A DNA stretch of 19,604 nucleotides, taken from positions 1 to 19,604 of the forward strand of contig JBOGGX010000039.1 in assembly GCA_050744245.1 (NCBI GenBank), read 5' to 3'. The stretch is from JBOGGX01 sp050744245 (GTDB taxonomy: Bacteria > Actinomycetota > Acidimicrobiia > Acidimicrobiales > JBOGGX01). Position 1 is the first letter of the stretch, and each line of letters begins with the position of its first letter. Made by a program: the position numbers and the translations under genes. This document shows positions 7,806 through 15,489 of this stretch, piece by piece. The notes under the pieces were generated by a model. The model had not been told where the DNA came from and made no database searches. It worked only from the letters and a program-made list of their open reading frames with translations.

Positions 7806-9002
7806 TTAGCTGCGGGGCACCTCGCTCCAGGGGAGCTCCTTGTCGGCCCGGGGTTCGCCGGGGAGGCCCAGGACGCGCTCGCCCAGGATGTTGCGCATGA
7901 TCTCGGACGTGCCGCCCTCGATCGAGTTGGCCCTGGTCCGCAGGAACGACTGCTGGGGGTTCACGAACGGGTTGGCATGGCGGGGCCGCTCGAAGACGTA
8001 GCCGCTCGGGTACAGCATCCCTTCCGCTCCCAACAGCCCGAGCGAGAAGGCCGCGATCTTCTTGTTGAGGTCGGCGCTGACCACCTTGCCGATCGATCCC
8101 TCCGGGCCTGGTGTTCCCTTGGCCCTGAGCTGCTGGGCCCGGATGTTGGTGAGCCTGAGCGCCTCGGCCTCGGTCCACAGCCGCATGAGCTCGTCGCGGC
8201 GGGCCGGGTCGTCGTGGCCGCCGGTCCGCCACAACCTGACCGCCTCGCCGATCAGCCCGGCGCCGCGGGGGGTGACGTTGCCGCCGATAGCGACCCGCTC
8301 GTTCATCAGCGTGGTCAGCGACACCCGCCAGCCCTCGCCGACGTCGCCCAGCCGATCGCCGTCCGGGATGCGGACGTCGGTGAAGAACACCTCGTTGAAC
8401 TCGGCCTCGCCGGTGATCTGGTAGAGCGGTTTGACCTCTACGCCCGGCGTCTTCATGTCGACCACGAAGTAGGTCATGCCCTTGTGCTTGGGCTGGTCCG
8501 GGTCGGTGCGGGCGACGAGCATCCCCCACTTGGCCACATGGGCCAACGTGGTCCATACCTTCTGGCCGTTCACGATCCACTCGTCACCGTCGCGGACGGC
8601 CCGGGTGGCCAGGGCGGCCACGTCGGATCCGGCGCCCGGCTCGGAGAACAGCTGGCACCAGATGTCCTCGCCGGTGAAGAGCGGGCGCAGCAGCCGGCGC
8701 GACTGCTCCTCGGAGCCGTGGGTGAGCACCGTCGGTGCGCCCATGCCGTAGCCGATCGGATTGCGGGCGAACGGCACGGGTGCGCCGGCGGCGAACAGCC
8801 GCTGGTTCACCGGGGACTGGAGCCTGGGCGACAGCCCGAGCCCGCCGAACCCCTCAGGGAAGTGGACCCACGCCAGGCCGACGTCGTACTGGGCGCCGAG
8901 GAAGTCGGCCGCGGTCGGGTCGTGCGCCGCCAGCAGCTGGTCGACGAGCCGGTCGACCCGTTCCTCGCCGGTGGTGGCAGCAGCGTCAGCGGTGGCCGTC
9001 AT
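7806..9002 (-). CDS. Acyl-CoA dehydrogenase family protein
   Basis: A 398-residue FAD enzyme read from ATG 9002 to TAA 7806. A longer upstream frame exists, but the extension is Ser/Ala/Pro-rich and runs antisense to the zinc-ribbon region, so the ATG giving MTATADAAATTGEERVD is preferred. Family signatures: WVHFPEGFGGLGLS (45-58), WCQLFSEPGAGSDVA (115-129), the flavin-contacting EWIVNGQKVWTT (141-152) and the C-terminal IEGGTSEIMRNILGERVLGLP. It oxidises the alpha-beta bond of an acyl-CoA ester and passes electrons to ETF. The substrate cannot be told. It is a single gene, without thiolase or hydratase neighbours, that converges on the YceI gene across the palindrome. Confidence 0.93.
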   Translation of the reverse strand: MTATADAAATTGEERVDRLVDQLLAAHDPTAADFLGAQYDVGLAWVHFPEGFGGLGLSPRLQSPVNQRLFAAGAPVPFARNPIGYGMGAPTVLTHGSEEQSRRLLRPLFTGEDIWCQLFSEPGAGSDVAALATRAVRDGDEWIVNGQKVWTTLAHVAKWGMLVARTDPDQPKHKGMTYFVVDMKTPGVEVKPLYQITGEAEFNEVFFTDVRIPDGDRLGDVGEGWRVSLTTLMNERVAIGGNVTPRGAGLIGEAVRLWRTGGHDDPARRDELMRLWTEAEALRLTNIRAQQLRAKGTPGPEGSIGKVVSADLNKKIAAFSLGLLGAEGMLYPSGYVFERPRHANPFVNPQQSFLRTRANSIEGGTSEIMRNILGERVLGLPGEPRADKELPWSEVPRS

Positions 9003-9048
9003 GGGCCGAGCGTACGACCCCGCCCGGGCCTGGGCCGAACCCGAAGAC

Positions 9049-9240
9049 TCAGGCGGCCTGGTGGGCCGGGTGGGCCGGAAGGGGGACGACGCCGGCGCTG
9101 CCGCCGATGACGCCTGTTGCGCCGCAGACGCGGCAGGTGAAGTGGAGCTCGACACCATGGGAGGTGTTCACCAGCGCGTCGATGCTCCTCGTACTGCGAA
9201 GCTCTCGACGGCCGCACGACAGGCAGGTGGCCAGGAACAT
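9049..9240 (-). CDS. Small zinc-ribbon protein
   Basis: A frame of 63 residues from ATG 9240 (MFLATCLSCGRRELRSTRS); ATG 9252 and TTG 9276 are possible longer starts. Two CxxC knuckles, CLSC near the start and CRVC about 35 residues later, fit a zinc ribbon. The intervening segment (SIDALVNTSHGVELHFTC) is regular coding sequence, and similar short CxxC proteins with a '-HG-EL-F-C-' core are common in actinobacteria. The tail is Gly/Pro/His-rich. It lies 46 bases upstream of the acyl-CoA dehydrogenase on the same strand and is divergent from the LysR regulator. Function unknown. Confidence 0.65.
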   Translation of the reverse strand: MFLATCLSCGRRELRSTRSIDALVNTSHGVELHFTCRVCGATGVIGGSAGVVPLPAHPAHQAA

Positions 9241-9266
9241 GAGGACCAGCATGACGGACGTAGTCC

Positions 9267-9286
9267 ATAAGCGCAATCGAAGCTAT
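9267..9286. promoter_or_regulatory. Imperfect dyad in the zinc-ribbon/LysR intergenic gap
   Basis: ATAAGC (9267-9272) and AGCTAT (9281-9286) form an imperfect dyad with an ATA...TAT outline, in the only AT-richer stretch of the 60-base gap. LysR regulators often bind a T-N11-A-like dyad next to their own promoter, so this is a candidate autoregulatory site. The match is weak. Confidence 0.3.
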
Positions 9287-9300
9287 GATTGGTGACCATC

Positions 9301-10329
9301 ATGGCTGCTACTATTCCCACCCACGGCGTGACGCCCGTCACCGCCGCCCCCGCGCCGCCCGGTCTGCCCTGGCCGGCGCTCGAGTTGCGCCACCTCATGG
9401 CCCTGGTCGCGGTGGCCGAATCGGGTTCCTTCAGCCGAGCGGCCGAGTGGCTGGGCTACACCCAGTCGGCCGTAAGCCAGCAGATCGGCATGCTCGAGCG
9501 CATCGTCGGCACCAGCTTGTTCGAACGGCCGGGCGGGCCCAGGCCGGTGCAGATCACCCCGGCCGGCGAGACCCTGCTCGGCCATGCCCGAGCCGTGCTG
9601 GCCCGGGTGAGCACGGCCGCGACCGACCTCCGCGCGCTCGAGTCGGGCGAGCGGGGCGAGCTCAGGGTGGGGACCATGCAGAGCGTCGGCACCAAGATCC
9701 TCCCCCGACTCCTGCGGGGTTTCAGGACCGACTGGCCCGGCATCGAGGTGACCTTGTACGAGGCCTACGACTGCGACGACCTGCTGCGCAAGGTCGAGGC
9801 GGGCGAGCTCGACCTCTCGTTCATCGAGCTCGAGGTGCTCGGCGACGCGCCGCTCGACACCCGGTGGCTGCTCGACGACCCACTCGTGTTCGTCGCCCCG
9901 GCCGACGCGCCGGAGGCCAATCGCTCCTCCGTGCGCGCCGACGAGATCGTGGGTCTCCCGATGATCGGCATCCGCAACGCCGGCTGCCAGTCGATCATCG
10001 ACGAGTGCTTCCACGGCCTGGCCGACCGGCCCACCTACGTGTTCCGTTCCGACGACAACCCGACGGTGCAGGGCTGCATCTCCAGCGGGCTGGGCTACGC
10101 CGTCCTGCCGCTGCTCGCGGTGGACGAGAACGACCCGACGGTGGCCGTCATCCCCATCAAGCCACCCGCGCCGCCCCGCCGGCTGGGGGTGGCGTGGCAT
10201 GCCAACCGGCGTCCGTCGCCGGCGTTGGCGCCGTTCATCGACGCCGCGGCCGAGATCTGCGACGACCTGGCCGAGAAGTGGGCGTCGCGCCGGACGATGT
10301 CCCGGGCCCGGGCCCGCCGCACGGCCTGA
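9301..10329 (+). CDS. LysR-family transcriptional regulator
   Basis: ATG 9301 gives 342 residues; GTG 9292 and TTG 9289 are in-frame alternatives. After a Pro/Ala-rich lead of about 28 residues comes the LysR winged helix: LELRHLMALVAVAESGSFSRAAEWLGYTQSAVSQQIGMLE with the following TSLFER and ITPAGE. The effector domain runs from about residue 115 (GELRVGTMQSVGTKILPRLL) to about 320 and contains CISSGLGYAVLPLL. These proteins are ligand-responsive DNA-binding regulators, usually tetramers that control a divergent gene. Here the divergent neighbours are the zinc-ribbon gene and then the acyl-CoA dehydrogenase, its plausible targets. The C-terminal tail is Arg-rich. A broken DUF952 frame follows directly. 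Confidence 0.92.
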   Translation: MAATIPTHGVTPVTAAPAPPGLPWPALELRHLMALVAVAESGSFSRAAEWLGYTQSAVSQQIGMLERIVGTSLFERPGGPRPVQITPAGETLLGHARAVLARVSTAATDLRALESGERGELRVGTMQSVGTKILPRLLRGFRTDWPGIEVTLYEAYDCDDLLRKVEAGELDLSFIELEVLGDAPLDTRWLLDDPLVFVAPADAPEANRSSVRADEIVGLPMIGIRNAGCQSIIDECFHGLADRPTYVFRSDDNPTVQGCISSGLGYAVLPLLAVDENDPTVAVIPIKPPAPPRRLGVAWHANRRPSPALAPFIDAAAEICDDLAEKWASRRTMSRARARRTA

Positions 10330-10339
10330 GGTCGTCGAC

Positions 10340-10675
10340 GGTCCGATCTTCCACATCGCCCGGTCGAGCGAGTGGCGCCAGGCCCAGACGAGCGGCGAGT
10401 ACCGCGTCTCGACCCGCGGCGCCACCCTCGACGACGTCGGGTTCATCCACTGCTCGGTCGCCCATCAGATCGACCCCGTCCTCCGGCTGGTCTACGCCGA
10501 CGACGACGCCGACCTGGTCGTCCTCACGATCGATCCGGCCCGGGTGCCGGCCGAGATCCGATGAGAGAACCTCGACGGCGGCGCCGAGGTCTTCCCCCAC
10601 GTCTACGGGCCGCTGCCGGTGGACGCGGTCGTCGCCGTCGCGCCCGTGCCCGTCGACCGTCATCGACGGGTCTGA
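10340..10675 (+). pseudogene. Broken DUF952-family gene
   Basis: The frame reads GPIFHIARSSEWRQAQ, then EYRVSTRGATLDDVGFIHCS, then LVVLTIDPARVPAEIR. It hits TGA at 10562-10564 and continues ENLDGGAEVFPHVYGPLP and VDAVVAVAPVP to a natural TGA at 10673. This is the complete DUF952 pattern (GFIHCS, and ENL..G.E.FPH.YGPL), so one internal codon has become a stop. A proper start is also missing: no ATG, GTG or TTG lies just before GPIFHIA, and the nearest ATG in frame (10199) is deep inside the LysR gene. Either a local sequence error or a pseudogene. DUF952 proteins have no settled function. Confidence 0.8.
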
Positions 10676-10795
10676 GCGGCGGTTGCGGCCGAGGCGGGAC
10701 CGGCGACCGCGCATTCTCGACGCACGTCGCGCCGCCAGGGGTGCCTACTGCGTCGAGTTTGGCCCGACTGGAGGCTGGAGCGGGCCGGCAGCTGA

Positions 10796-11776
10796 TCAGA
10801 GCCGGGCGAGCAGCTCGGACGCCGAGCGGCTTCGCGGCGGTGACCGGTGGGCGGCCATCTCCTTGGCCACCCGCTGCAGCAGCTCGTTCACCGGCGTGGC
10901 GACGCCGTGGAGCCGGCCCAGCAGCACGATCTCGCCGTTGAGATAGTCGACCTCGACCGAGCCGGTGCCGCGGGCCAGGCTCTGCCACGACGACCCGCCC
11001 GGCCGCTCGGCAGGGTCGAGCGACTTGGTGTCGATCAGGCCGTCCCGCCGGGCCCGCTCCTCCGGCGCCGGCACCACGTCGATCCCGGCCGCGGCCAGGC
11101 AGGTCTCGCCCTCGGCCCGGGCCAGCTCGACCACGTGGCGGGCATCGTCGTCCCACGCCACGGCGGCGTCGACGGCGTTCGCCAGGTTGAGCAGGAGCTT
11201 GGCGTGCTTCCAGGCCATGATGTCGGGTCGGGGTTCCGACACGAACGTGGCGGCCGACAGCGCGGCGGCGACCGACTCGGCGGTGGCGTCGACACCGGTC
11301 GGGTAGCGACCGATGTCGAGCACGCCCTCGATCGGGCCGGAGAACGCCTCGACCAGCCCGGGCTCGAGGTGGGCGGTCGGGCACATCACCGAGACGCCAT
11401 AGACGTTCGGGAAGCGGCGCAGCGCGGCCCGCTCGTTGGCCACGCCGTTCTGGAGGCACACCACCGCGAAGGCCTCGGGGTCGGCGGCGGCGACGGTGAG
11501 GGCGTCCAGCGCGGCGGCGGTGTCGTTGCCCTTCATCGCCAGGAGCACGACGTCGCCCGGCGCCACACCGACGTCGGCGGGATCGGCGGCGGCCGGCACG
11601 TCGACCGACACCTCGCGGCCCGGCGATCGAACCGTCAGCCCGCGCCGGCGGATGGCGTCGAGGTGGGGTCCTCTGGCGATCAGGACGACCTCGTGCCCGG
11701 CCTCGGCCAACCGGGCGCCGACCACGCCGCCGACCGCTCCGGCTCCGTAGACGATGAAGCGCACGGCCGGCAGCAT
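10796..11776 (-). CDS. 2-dehydropantoate 2-reductase family protein (PanE/ApbA-like)
   Basis: A 326-residue protein from ATG 11776 to TGA 10796; GTG 11764 (giving MRFIVYGAGAVGG) is a likely alternative start because family members usually open that way. The N-terminal Rossmann motif is YGAGAVGGVVGARLAEAGHEV. LLAMKGNDT and VVCLQNGVANE follow at the expected places, and MAWKHAKLLLNLANAVDA holds the catalytic lysine region. The C-terminal half carries DYLNGEIVLLG and ATPVNELL. The founding member reduces ketopantoate to pantoate with NADPH in coenzyme A synthesis. Many paralogues act on other ketoacids, and no other pan genes are here, so the pathway is open. Divergent from the SDR gene. Confidence 0.88.
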   Translation of the reverse strand: MLPAVRFIVYGAGAVGGVVGARLAEAGHEVVLIARGPHLDAIRRRGLTVRSPGREVSVDVPAAADPADVGVAPGDVVLLAMKGNDTAAALDALTVAAADPEAFAVVCLQNGVANERAALRRFPNVYGVSVMCPTAHLEPGLVEAFSGPIEGVLDIGRYPTGVDATAESVAAALSAATFVSEPRPDIMAWKHAKLLLNLANAVDAAVAWDDDARHVVELARAEGETCLAAAGIDVVPAPEERARRDGLIDTKSLDPAERPGGSSWQSLARGTGSVEVDYLNGEIVLLGRLHGVATPVNELLQRVAKEMAAHRSPPRSRSASELLARL

Positions 11777-11809
11777 CGCACGGCGCGGCGATCATTCTGT
11801 GGTGGATTC

Positions 11810-11826
11810 GGCTCGATATTCGAGCC
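11810..11826. promoter_or_regulatory. Operator-like palindrome between panE-like gene and SDR
   Basis: GGCTCGA-TAT-TCGAGCC, two perfect 7-bp arms around a 3-bp centre, lies in the 75-base divergent gap, 15 bases before the SDR Shine-Dalgarno (GGAGGA at 11841-11846). Position and symmetry fit a dimeric repressor (for example TetR type) operator. No cognate regulator is adjacent. Confidence 0.5.
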
Positions 11827-11851
11827 CCAGACGACACAGAGGAGGAAGTTG

Positions 11852-12655
11852 ATGGGACGAGTCGACGGCAAGGTGGCGTTCGTGACGGGAACCGCGCAGG
11901 GGCAGGGCCAGGCCCACTGCCTCCGGCTGGCCGGGGAGGGCGCCGACAGTCATCGCCATCGATCTGTGCGAACAGCTCGACCTCGTCGACTACCAGATGG
12001 GGACGGCGGAAGGACTGGAGGAGACGGCCGATGGCGTCAGGTCGCTGGGGCGCCGGGTGGTGACCGCCCGGGCCGACGTCCGCGACACCGAGGGCCTGCG
12101 GGCCGCGCTGCACCGGGCCGTCGTCGATCTCGGGCGGCTCGACATCGTGGTGGCCAACGCCGCCATCTGCACCATTCAGACCTGGGACGAGGTCACCGAC
12201 CGCGTCTGGCAGGACACGATCGACATCAACCTCACCGGCGTCTGGCACACCCAGCAGGCGTCGATCCCCCACCTCATCGCCTCGGGCGTCGGCTCGATCG
12301 TGATCACCAGTTCGACCGCCGGGCTCAAGGGCCTCCCGTTCCGATGCCGTACGTCGTGGCCAAGCACGGGCTGCTCGGGCTGGCCCGCAGCCTCGCCAAC
12401 GAGCTGGCCGACCGGAACATAAGGGTCAACACCGTCCATCCGACCGGGGTCGACACCGCCATGGGCAACATCAGCGGGGCTGAGGGCATCTACGTGTCGA
12501 AGCCCCTCCTCGGTCCGATCTTCATGAACACCCTCGAGGTCGAGCGGGTCGATCCCGTCGACATCGCCAACGCCGTGCTGTTCCTCGCCTCGGACGAGGC
12601 CCGCGACGTCACCGGGTTCGCCCTGCCGGTCGATGCGGGCAACACCAACCGCTGA
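11852..12655 (+). pseudogene. Mycofactocin-coupled type SDR oxidoreductase, two compensating frameshifts
   Basis: ATG 11852 follows a strong Shine-Dalgarno (GGAGGA at 11841). The protein starts MGRVDGKVAFVTGTAQGQGQ, with the Rossmann TGTAQGQG. The frame breaks after GEGAD: an extra base at about 11948 must be removed to continue VIAIDLCEQLDLVDYQMGTAEG. From there it reads well through VVANAAI, INLTGVWHTQQ and IVITSSTAG. At about 12341 one C appears missing, after which MPYVVAKHGLLGLARSLANE carries the catalytic Tyr and Lys. It ends VDAGNTNR. This is the family of NAD(P)-binding dehydrogenases with non-exchangeable nicotinamide tied to mycofactocin. Both indels are single-base and cancel in frame, so sequence error is as likely as real inactivation. 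No mft genes are in the window. Confidence 0.85.
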
Positions 12656-13180
12656 TCAGAGCCTGCGGATCACGTCGCCTCGGGCGATGGACCCGCCGCG
12701 CACGACCCGGGCGTTGATGCCGCGGAGGTTGAGGGCCACGCCGATCGGCGAGTTCACCAGGCGCAGGGCGCCGCCGCCGAACCGGGCCGAGAAATTGCGG
12801 CAGCCCCGGTGCGGTGGCGGCGTGACCTCGACCACGGCGTCGCCGATGGCGAGCCTCGAGCCGGCGGGCAGGTTGTCGCCGCGCAGGTCGAGGTCGACGA
12901 ACAGCTGGTCGCCGGCCAGCGAGCGCCGCTCCTCGTCCGGGGAGAAGAGGGCGGCCGCCCGCCAGTTCATCAGCGTGAGCTGACGTTCAGGATCGGGTTG
13001 GCCCCGGGCCGCCCAGCCGTCACCCACGAGGCCGTCCTCGACGCCGAGCTCGGCCCGTTCGACGACCTCGCGCTGGTCGACGGCCGGCCGCCGCACGATG
13101 AGCTCGAGCGTGCCGGCGTCCCTCGGGGAGGCCTCCACGTGCGGTACCCCGGCCTCGAGGTCGTCGGTCGTGAGGAACAT
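12656..13180 (-). CDS. MOSC-domain protein
   Basis: A 174-residue protein from ATG 13180 to TGA 12656. Its stop abuts the convergent SDR stop with no spacer. It contains the beta-rich MOSC pattern seen in molybdenum-cofactor sulfurase C-terminal relatives: GTLELIVRRPAVDQREVV, then QLTLMNWRAAAL, DNLPAGSRLAIGDAVVEVTPP and HRGCRNFSARFG with a conserved cysteine, ending RGGSIARGDVIRRL. Stand-alone MOSC proteins are thought to handle sulfur for metal or sulfide chemistry; exact substrate unknown. It begins seven bases after the methionine aminopeptidase stop, with GGAG about eleven bases before the ATG, so the two are probably co-transcribed. Confidence 0.85.
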   Translation of the reverse strand: MFLTTDDLEAGVPHVEASPRDAGTLELIVRRPAVDQREVVERAELGVEDGLVGDGWAARGQPDPERQLTLMNWRAAALFSPDEERRSLAGDQLFVDLDLRGDNLPAGSRLAIGDAVVEVTPPPHRGCRNFSARFGGGALRLVNSPIGVALNLRGINARVVRGGSIARGDVIRRL

Positions 13181-13187
13181 CAGCCGC

Positions 13188-14179
13188 TCACTCCGACCGC
13201 ACCGCGGCGCGGGTCGGAACGTTGGGCCAGCGGACCGAGGTGTCGCCGTCGGCCGTCACGGTGAGGATCTCGACCCCGGTGTCGGTCACCACGACCGTGT
13301 GCTCGAACTGGGCGCTGGGCAGGAGATCGTCGGTGACCTCGGTCCAGCCGTCGGTCCACCGGGTGTGGCGATGCGTGCCCGCGGTGAGCATGGGCTCGAC
13401 GGTGAACGTCATCCCCGGCACGAGCACCACGCCGTCGCCGCCCCGTTCGTCGACGTGGGCGATGTGGGGCGCGGCGTGGAAGACAGACCCGATGCCGTGA
13501 CCGCCGTAGTCACGGATCACACCGAGGCCCCGCGCCGAGGCGAACGGCTCTATGGCGCGCCCGATGTCGCGATGGGTGCGGCCCGGGGCGACCGCGCCGA
13601 TGCCGATCATGGTGGCCTCGAGGGTCGCGGCGACCAGCCCCTCGGTGGGCCGGTCAAGGGTTCCCACGGCGAACGTGGCCGACGTGTCGCCGTGCATCCC
13701 GTCGACGAAGGCGGTCACGTCGACGTTGACGATGTCGCCCTCGCGCAGCGGCCGGTCGTCGGGTATGCCGTGACAGACGACCTCGTTGACCGACGTGCAG
13801 ATCGACTCGGGTAGCCGCGGTAGCCCAGCGTGCTCGGGTAGGCGCCCCGTGCCGTGTAGACCGCATGGGCGACGGCGTCGAGCTCGTCGGTGGTCACGCC
13901 GGGAGCGACCGCGGCGCCGGTCTCGATGAGCACCTCGGCCGCGACCTGGCAGGCCGTGCGCATCCGGTCGAGATCGTCGCCGGTCAGGATCTGCACACCG
14001 GCCGGGCCGGCGGCCGAGCCGGTGACGAGATACGGGGGACGGGCGATCTCCTGGGGCACCGGTCGCTCGGAGCCGACGACACCGGTCCGGAGCGGCGGCC
14101 GGCGGACCGAGGCGTGGTCGCCGTGGCAGCGCTTGAGCTTGCCGCCGCTCCCACACCAACATGCTTCGTTGCTCCGCAT
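13188..14179 (-). pseudogene. map: Type I methionine aminopeptidase with N-terminal SEC-C zinc motif, one frameshift
   Basis: ATG 14179 opens MRSNEACWCGSGGKLKRCHG, a SEC-C zinc motif (CWCGSG then CH) as in the MapB-type actinobacterial enzymes. The catalytic fold follows: ILTGDDLDRMRTACQVAAEV, then GYRGYP. Here the frame shifts by one missing base near 13806-13808, and CTSVNEVVCHGIPDDRPL continues in the other frame. Metal ligands are all visible: NVDVTAFVDGMHGDTSATF (two Asp), GGHGIGSVFH (His), TFTVEP (Glu) and QFEHTVVVT (Glu). It removes N-terminal Met from nascent proteins. Total length is not a multiple of three. Another map copy may exist elsewhere. Sequence error or true loss cannot be separated by reading alone. 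Confidence 0.88.
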
Positions 14180-14205
14180 CCGGACCACAGGACGGAGAAT
14201 GCTAC

Positions 14206-14761
14206 GTGGCCTCCGCCGAAACCGTCCGTGCCGCCCGTCCGGCCGACATCGACGCGATGCGGGCGATCGAGCGCGACGCCGGGCGGCTGTTCGCCCAGAT
14301 CGGGATGGACGACATCGCCGCCCACGAGCCGCCGTCCGCCAGGTGCTCGCCACCTACATCGGCGCCGGCCGAGCGTGGGTCGTGCTCGACGGGGACGACT
14401 CCGTGGGCTATGTCATCGTCGACGTGGTCGACGACGCCGCCCACATCGAGCAGGTGTCGGTGCGGCTCGACCACGCCCGCCGAGTACTGGGCCGGGTCCT
14501 CATCGACCACGTCGCCCTCTGGGCGAGGGCCCGGTCGCTCGGCGCCGTCACCCTCACCACGTTCGCCGACGTGGCGTGGAACGCGCCGTACTACGAGCGC
14601 ATCGGCTTTCGTCGCCTGGCCGACCACGAGCTGAGCGCAGGGCTGGCCGCGATCGTCGGCCACGAGGCCAAGCTCGGCCTCGACCCGACCATGCGGGTCG
14701 CCATGGTCCGGCCGGCGACGGGCCCGGGCCCAGGGCCAGGGGCGGGGCCCCGACGGCGTAG
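14206..14761 (+). pseudogene. GNAT-family N-acetyltransferase, frameshifted
   Basis: GTG 14206 follows GGAG at 14194. The protein opens VASAETVRAARPADIDAMRAIERDAG and runs to AHEPP. It then needs one inserted base at about 14325-14340 to continue VRQVLATYIGAGRAWVVLDG, then VEQ-like strand 4 (HIEQVSVRLDHARRVLG, the acetyl-CoA loop region) and TTFADVAWNAPYYERIGFRRL, a typical GNAT C-terminus. It probably transfers an acetyl group to an amine; substrate unknown. In the second frame there is no stop after MRVAMVRPATG, and translation would run through a G/C homopolymer tract into the next gene. A TAG at 14759 in another frame may be the true end. Divergent from the methionine aminopeptidase with a 26-base gap. 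Confidence 0.75.
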
Positions 14762-14841
14762 CTCCAGCCATCTCTTAGCCGGCCGGTTCGATGCTCTCGA
14801 CAGCAGGCCGAGGCGCCCGCGGAGTCAGGAGAGGAGCGACC

Positions 14842-15320
14842 ATGCCCACGCTGGAGCTGACTCTGAGCGAGGCCGAGCACGACGCCGTCCTCACCACGGC
14901 GATCACGTCGACTGGGTCAACGCCCCGGGCTGGCGGAGGGCGTTCCGCAAATGGGCCGAGGCCACGGGTGAGCTCCAGGGTCTCTGGCTCGCAGACCTTT
15001 ACTACGTGCGGAGCCTGATCGACCAGGAGAAGGACCCGTCGGCCGCCGACCTGTGCAGCGAGTACCTGCTCTACCTGCCCAGCGACGGCACCGTCCCGAG
15101 CTCGGCCATGGCCGACATCGGCCGGCTGGCCCGGGGCGAACGGATCGGCCGGTGCGTCGACGACCCGCTCAACGAGATGTCGGACTTCATGGTGAACACG
15201 GTGCACGTGCGGCTGGTCAACTACGTCTTCGGCGGGTTCAGCACGGCGATGGCGCAGTACCGGGCGAACCACGGCGTCACCCACGACCTGGACGAGGACC
15301 GCCTTCCGATCTGGAGGTGA
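14842..15320 (+). pseudogene. Hypothetical protein, frameshifted, no recognised family
   Basis: ATG 14842 with a strong AGGAGAGGAG Shine-Dalgarno (14827-14836) starts MPTLELTLSEAEHDAVL. Within about 20 codons the frame becomes poor, and from about 14900 the neighbouring frame reads HVDWVNAPGWRRAFRKWAEA, then ELQGLWLADLYYVRSLIDQE, LCSEYLLYLPSDGTVPSSAM and VRLVNYVFGGFSTAMAQYRA, ending DEDRLPIWR at TGA 15318. The two halves fit one protein of about 158 residues after restoring one lost base near 14885-14905. Composition is soluble, mixed helical, rich in aromatic residues. I do not recognise the family. Because the GNAT second frame is the same as this frame, a fused reading is possible but unlikely, given the internal ribosome-binding site. 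Confidence 0.6.
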
Positions 15321-15429
15321 CCTGCGCTAGGTCCTCGCCATGCGCCGCGGCCCGCACCGCCCGGCACAACTCGTCGCGGGGTGTGATCTTCACCGGTAGC
15401 CGGCCGTGCGCGAGAGGTTTGCGCGCTGC

Positions 15430-15477
15430 ACCACCGCCACGGTGGTCCAGCGCGACAACCTGCCGGCCGACGGGCCG
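15430..15477 (-). terminator. Two GC hairpins downstream of dnaB
   Basis: In the 169-base gap after dnaB are CGGCC-GACG-GGCCG (15464-15477) and ACCACCG-CCA-CGGTGGT (15430-15446), 13 and 44 bases beyond the dnaB stop. They may terminate the right-hand operon. Neither has a T-run, so an intrinsic role is uncertain. No convincing gene was found in 15321-15489. Confidence 0.35.
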
Positions 15478-15489
15478 AGACGACGCCGC

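Noticed and set aside
10562..10564. TGA in DUF952 read as selenocysteine
   Set aside because: The position is not a cysteine in the family motif as I know it, no selenocysteine insertion hairpin is evident, and neighbouring genes also carry single-base lesions.
10524..12272. A 582-codon minus-strand frame spanning DUF952, panE and SDR
   Set aside because: It is out of frame with the clear PanE protein on the same strand and antisense to two recognisable families; Arg/Gly/Pro-rich shadow.
11940..12345. Programmed frameshifting in the SDR
   Set aside because: No slippery heptamer is seen at either break, and two opposite shifts in a simple dehydrogenase have no known precedent.
10791..12663. 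Identical 13-mer GCTGATCAGAGCC at 10791 and 12651
   Set aside because: Both are simply the Leu-stop ends of minus-strand genes (panE-like and MOSC); chance plus codon bias explains the match.
15321..15489. Minus-strand reading (VKITPRDELCRAVRAAAHG) downstream of dnaB as a gene
   Set aside because: Very short, with only a GTG start, no ribosome-binding site and no family pattern; the gap otherwise holds two hairpins.
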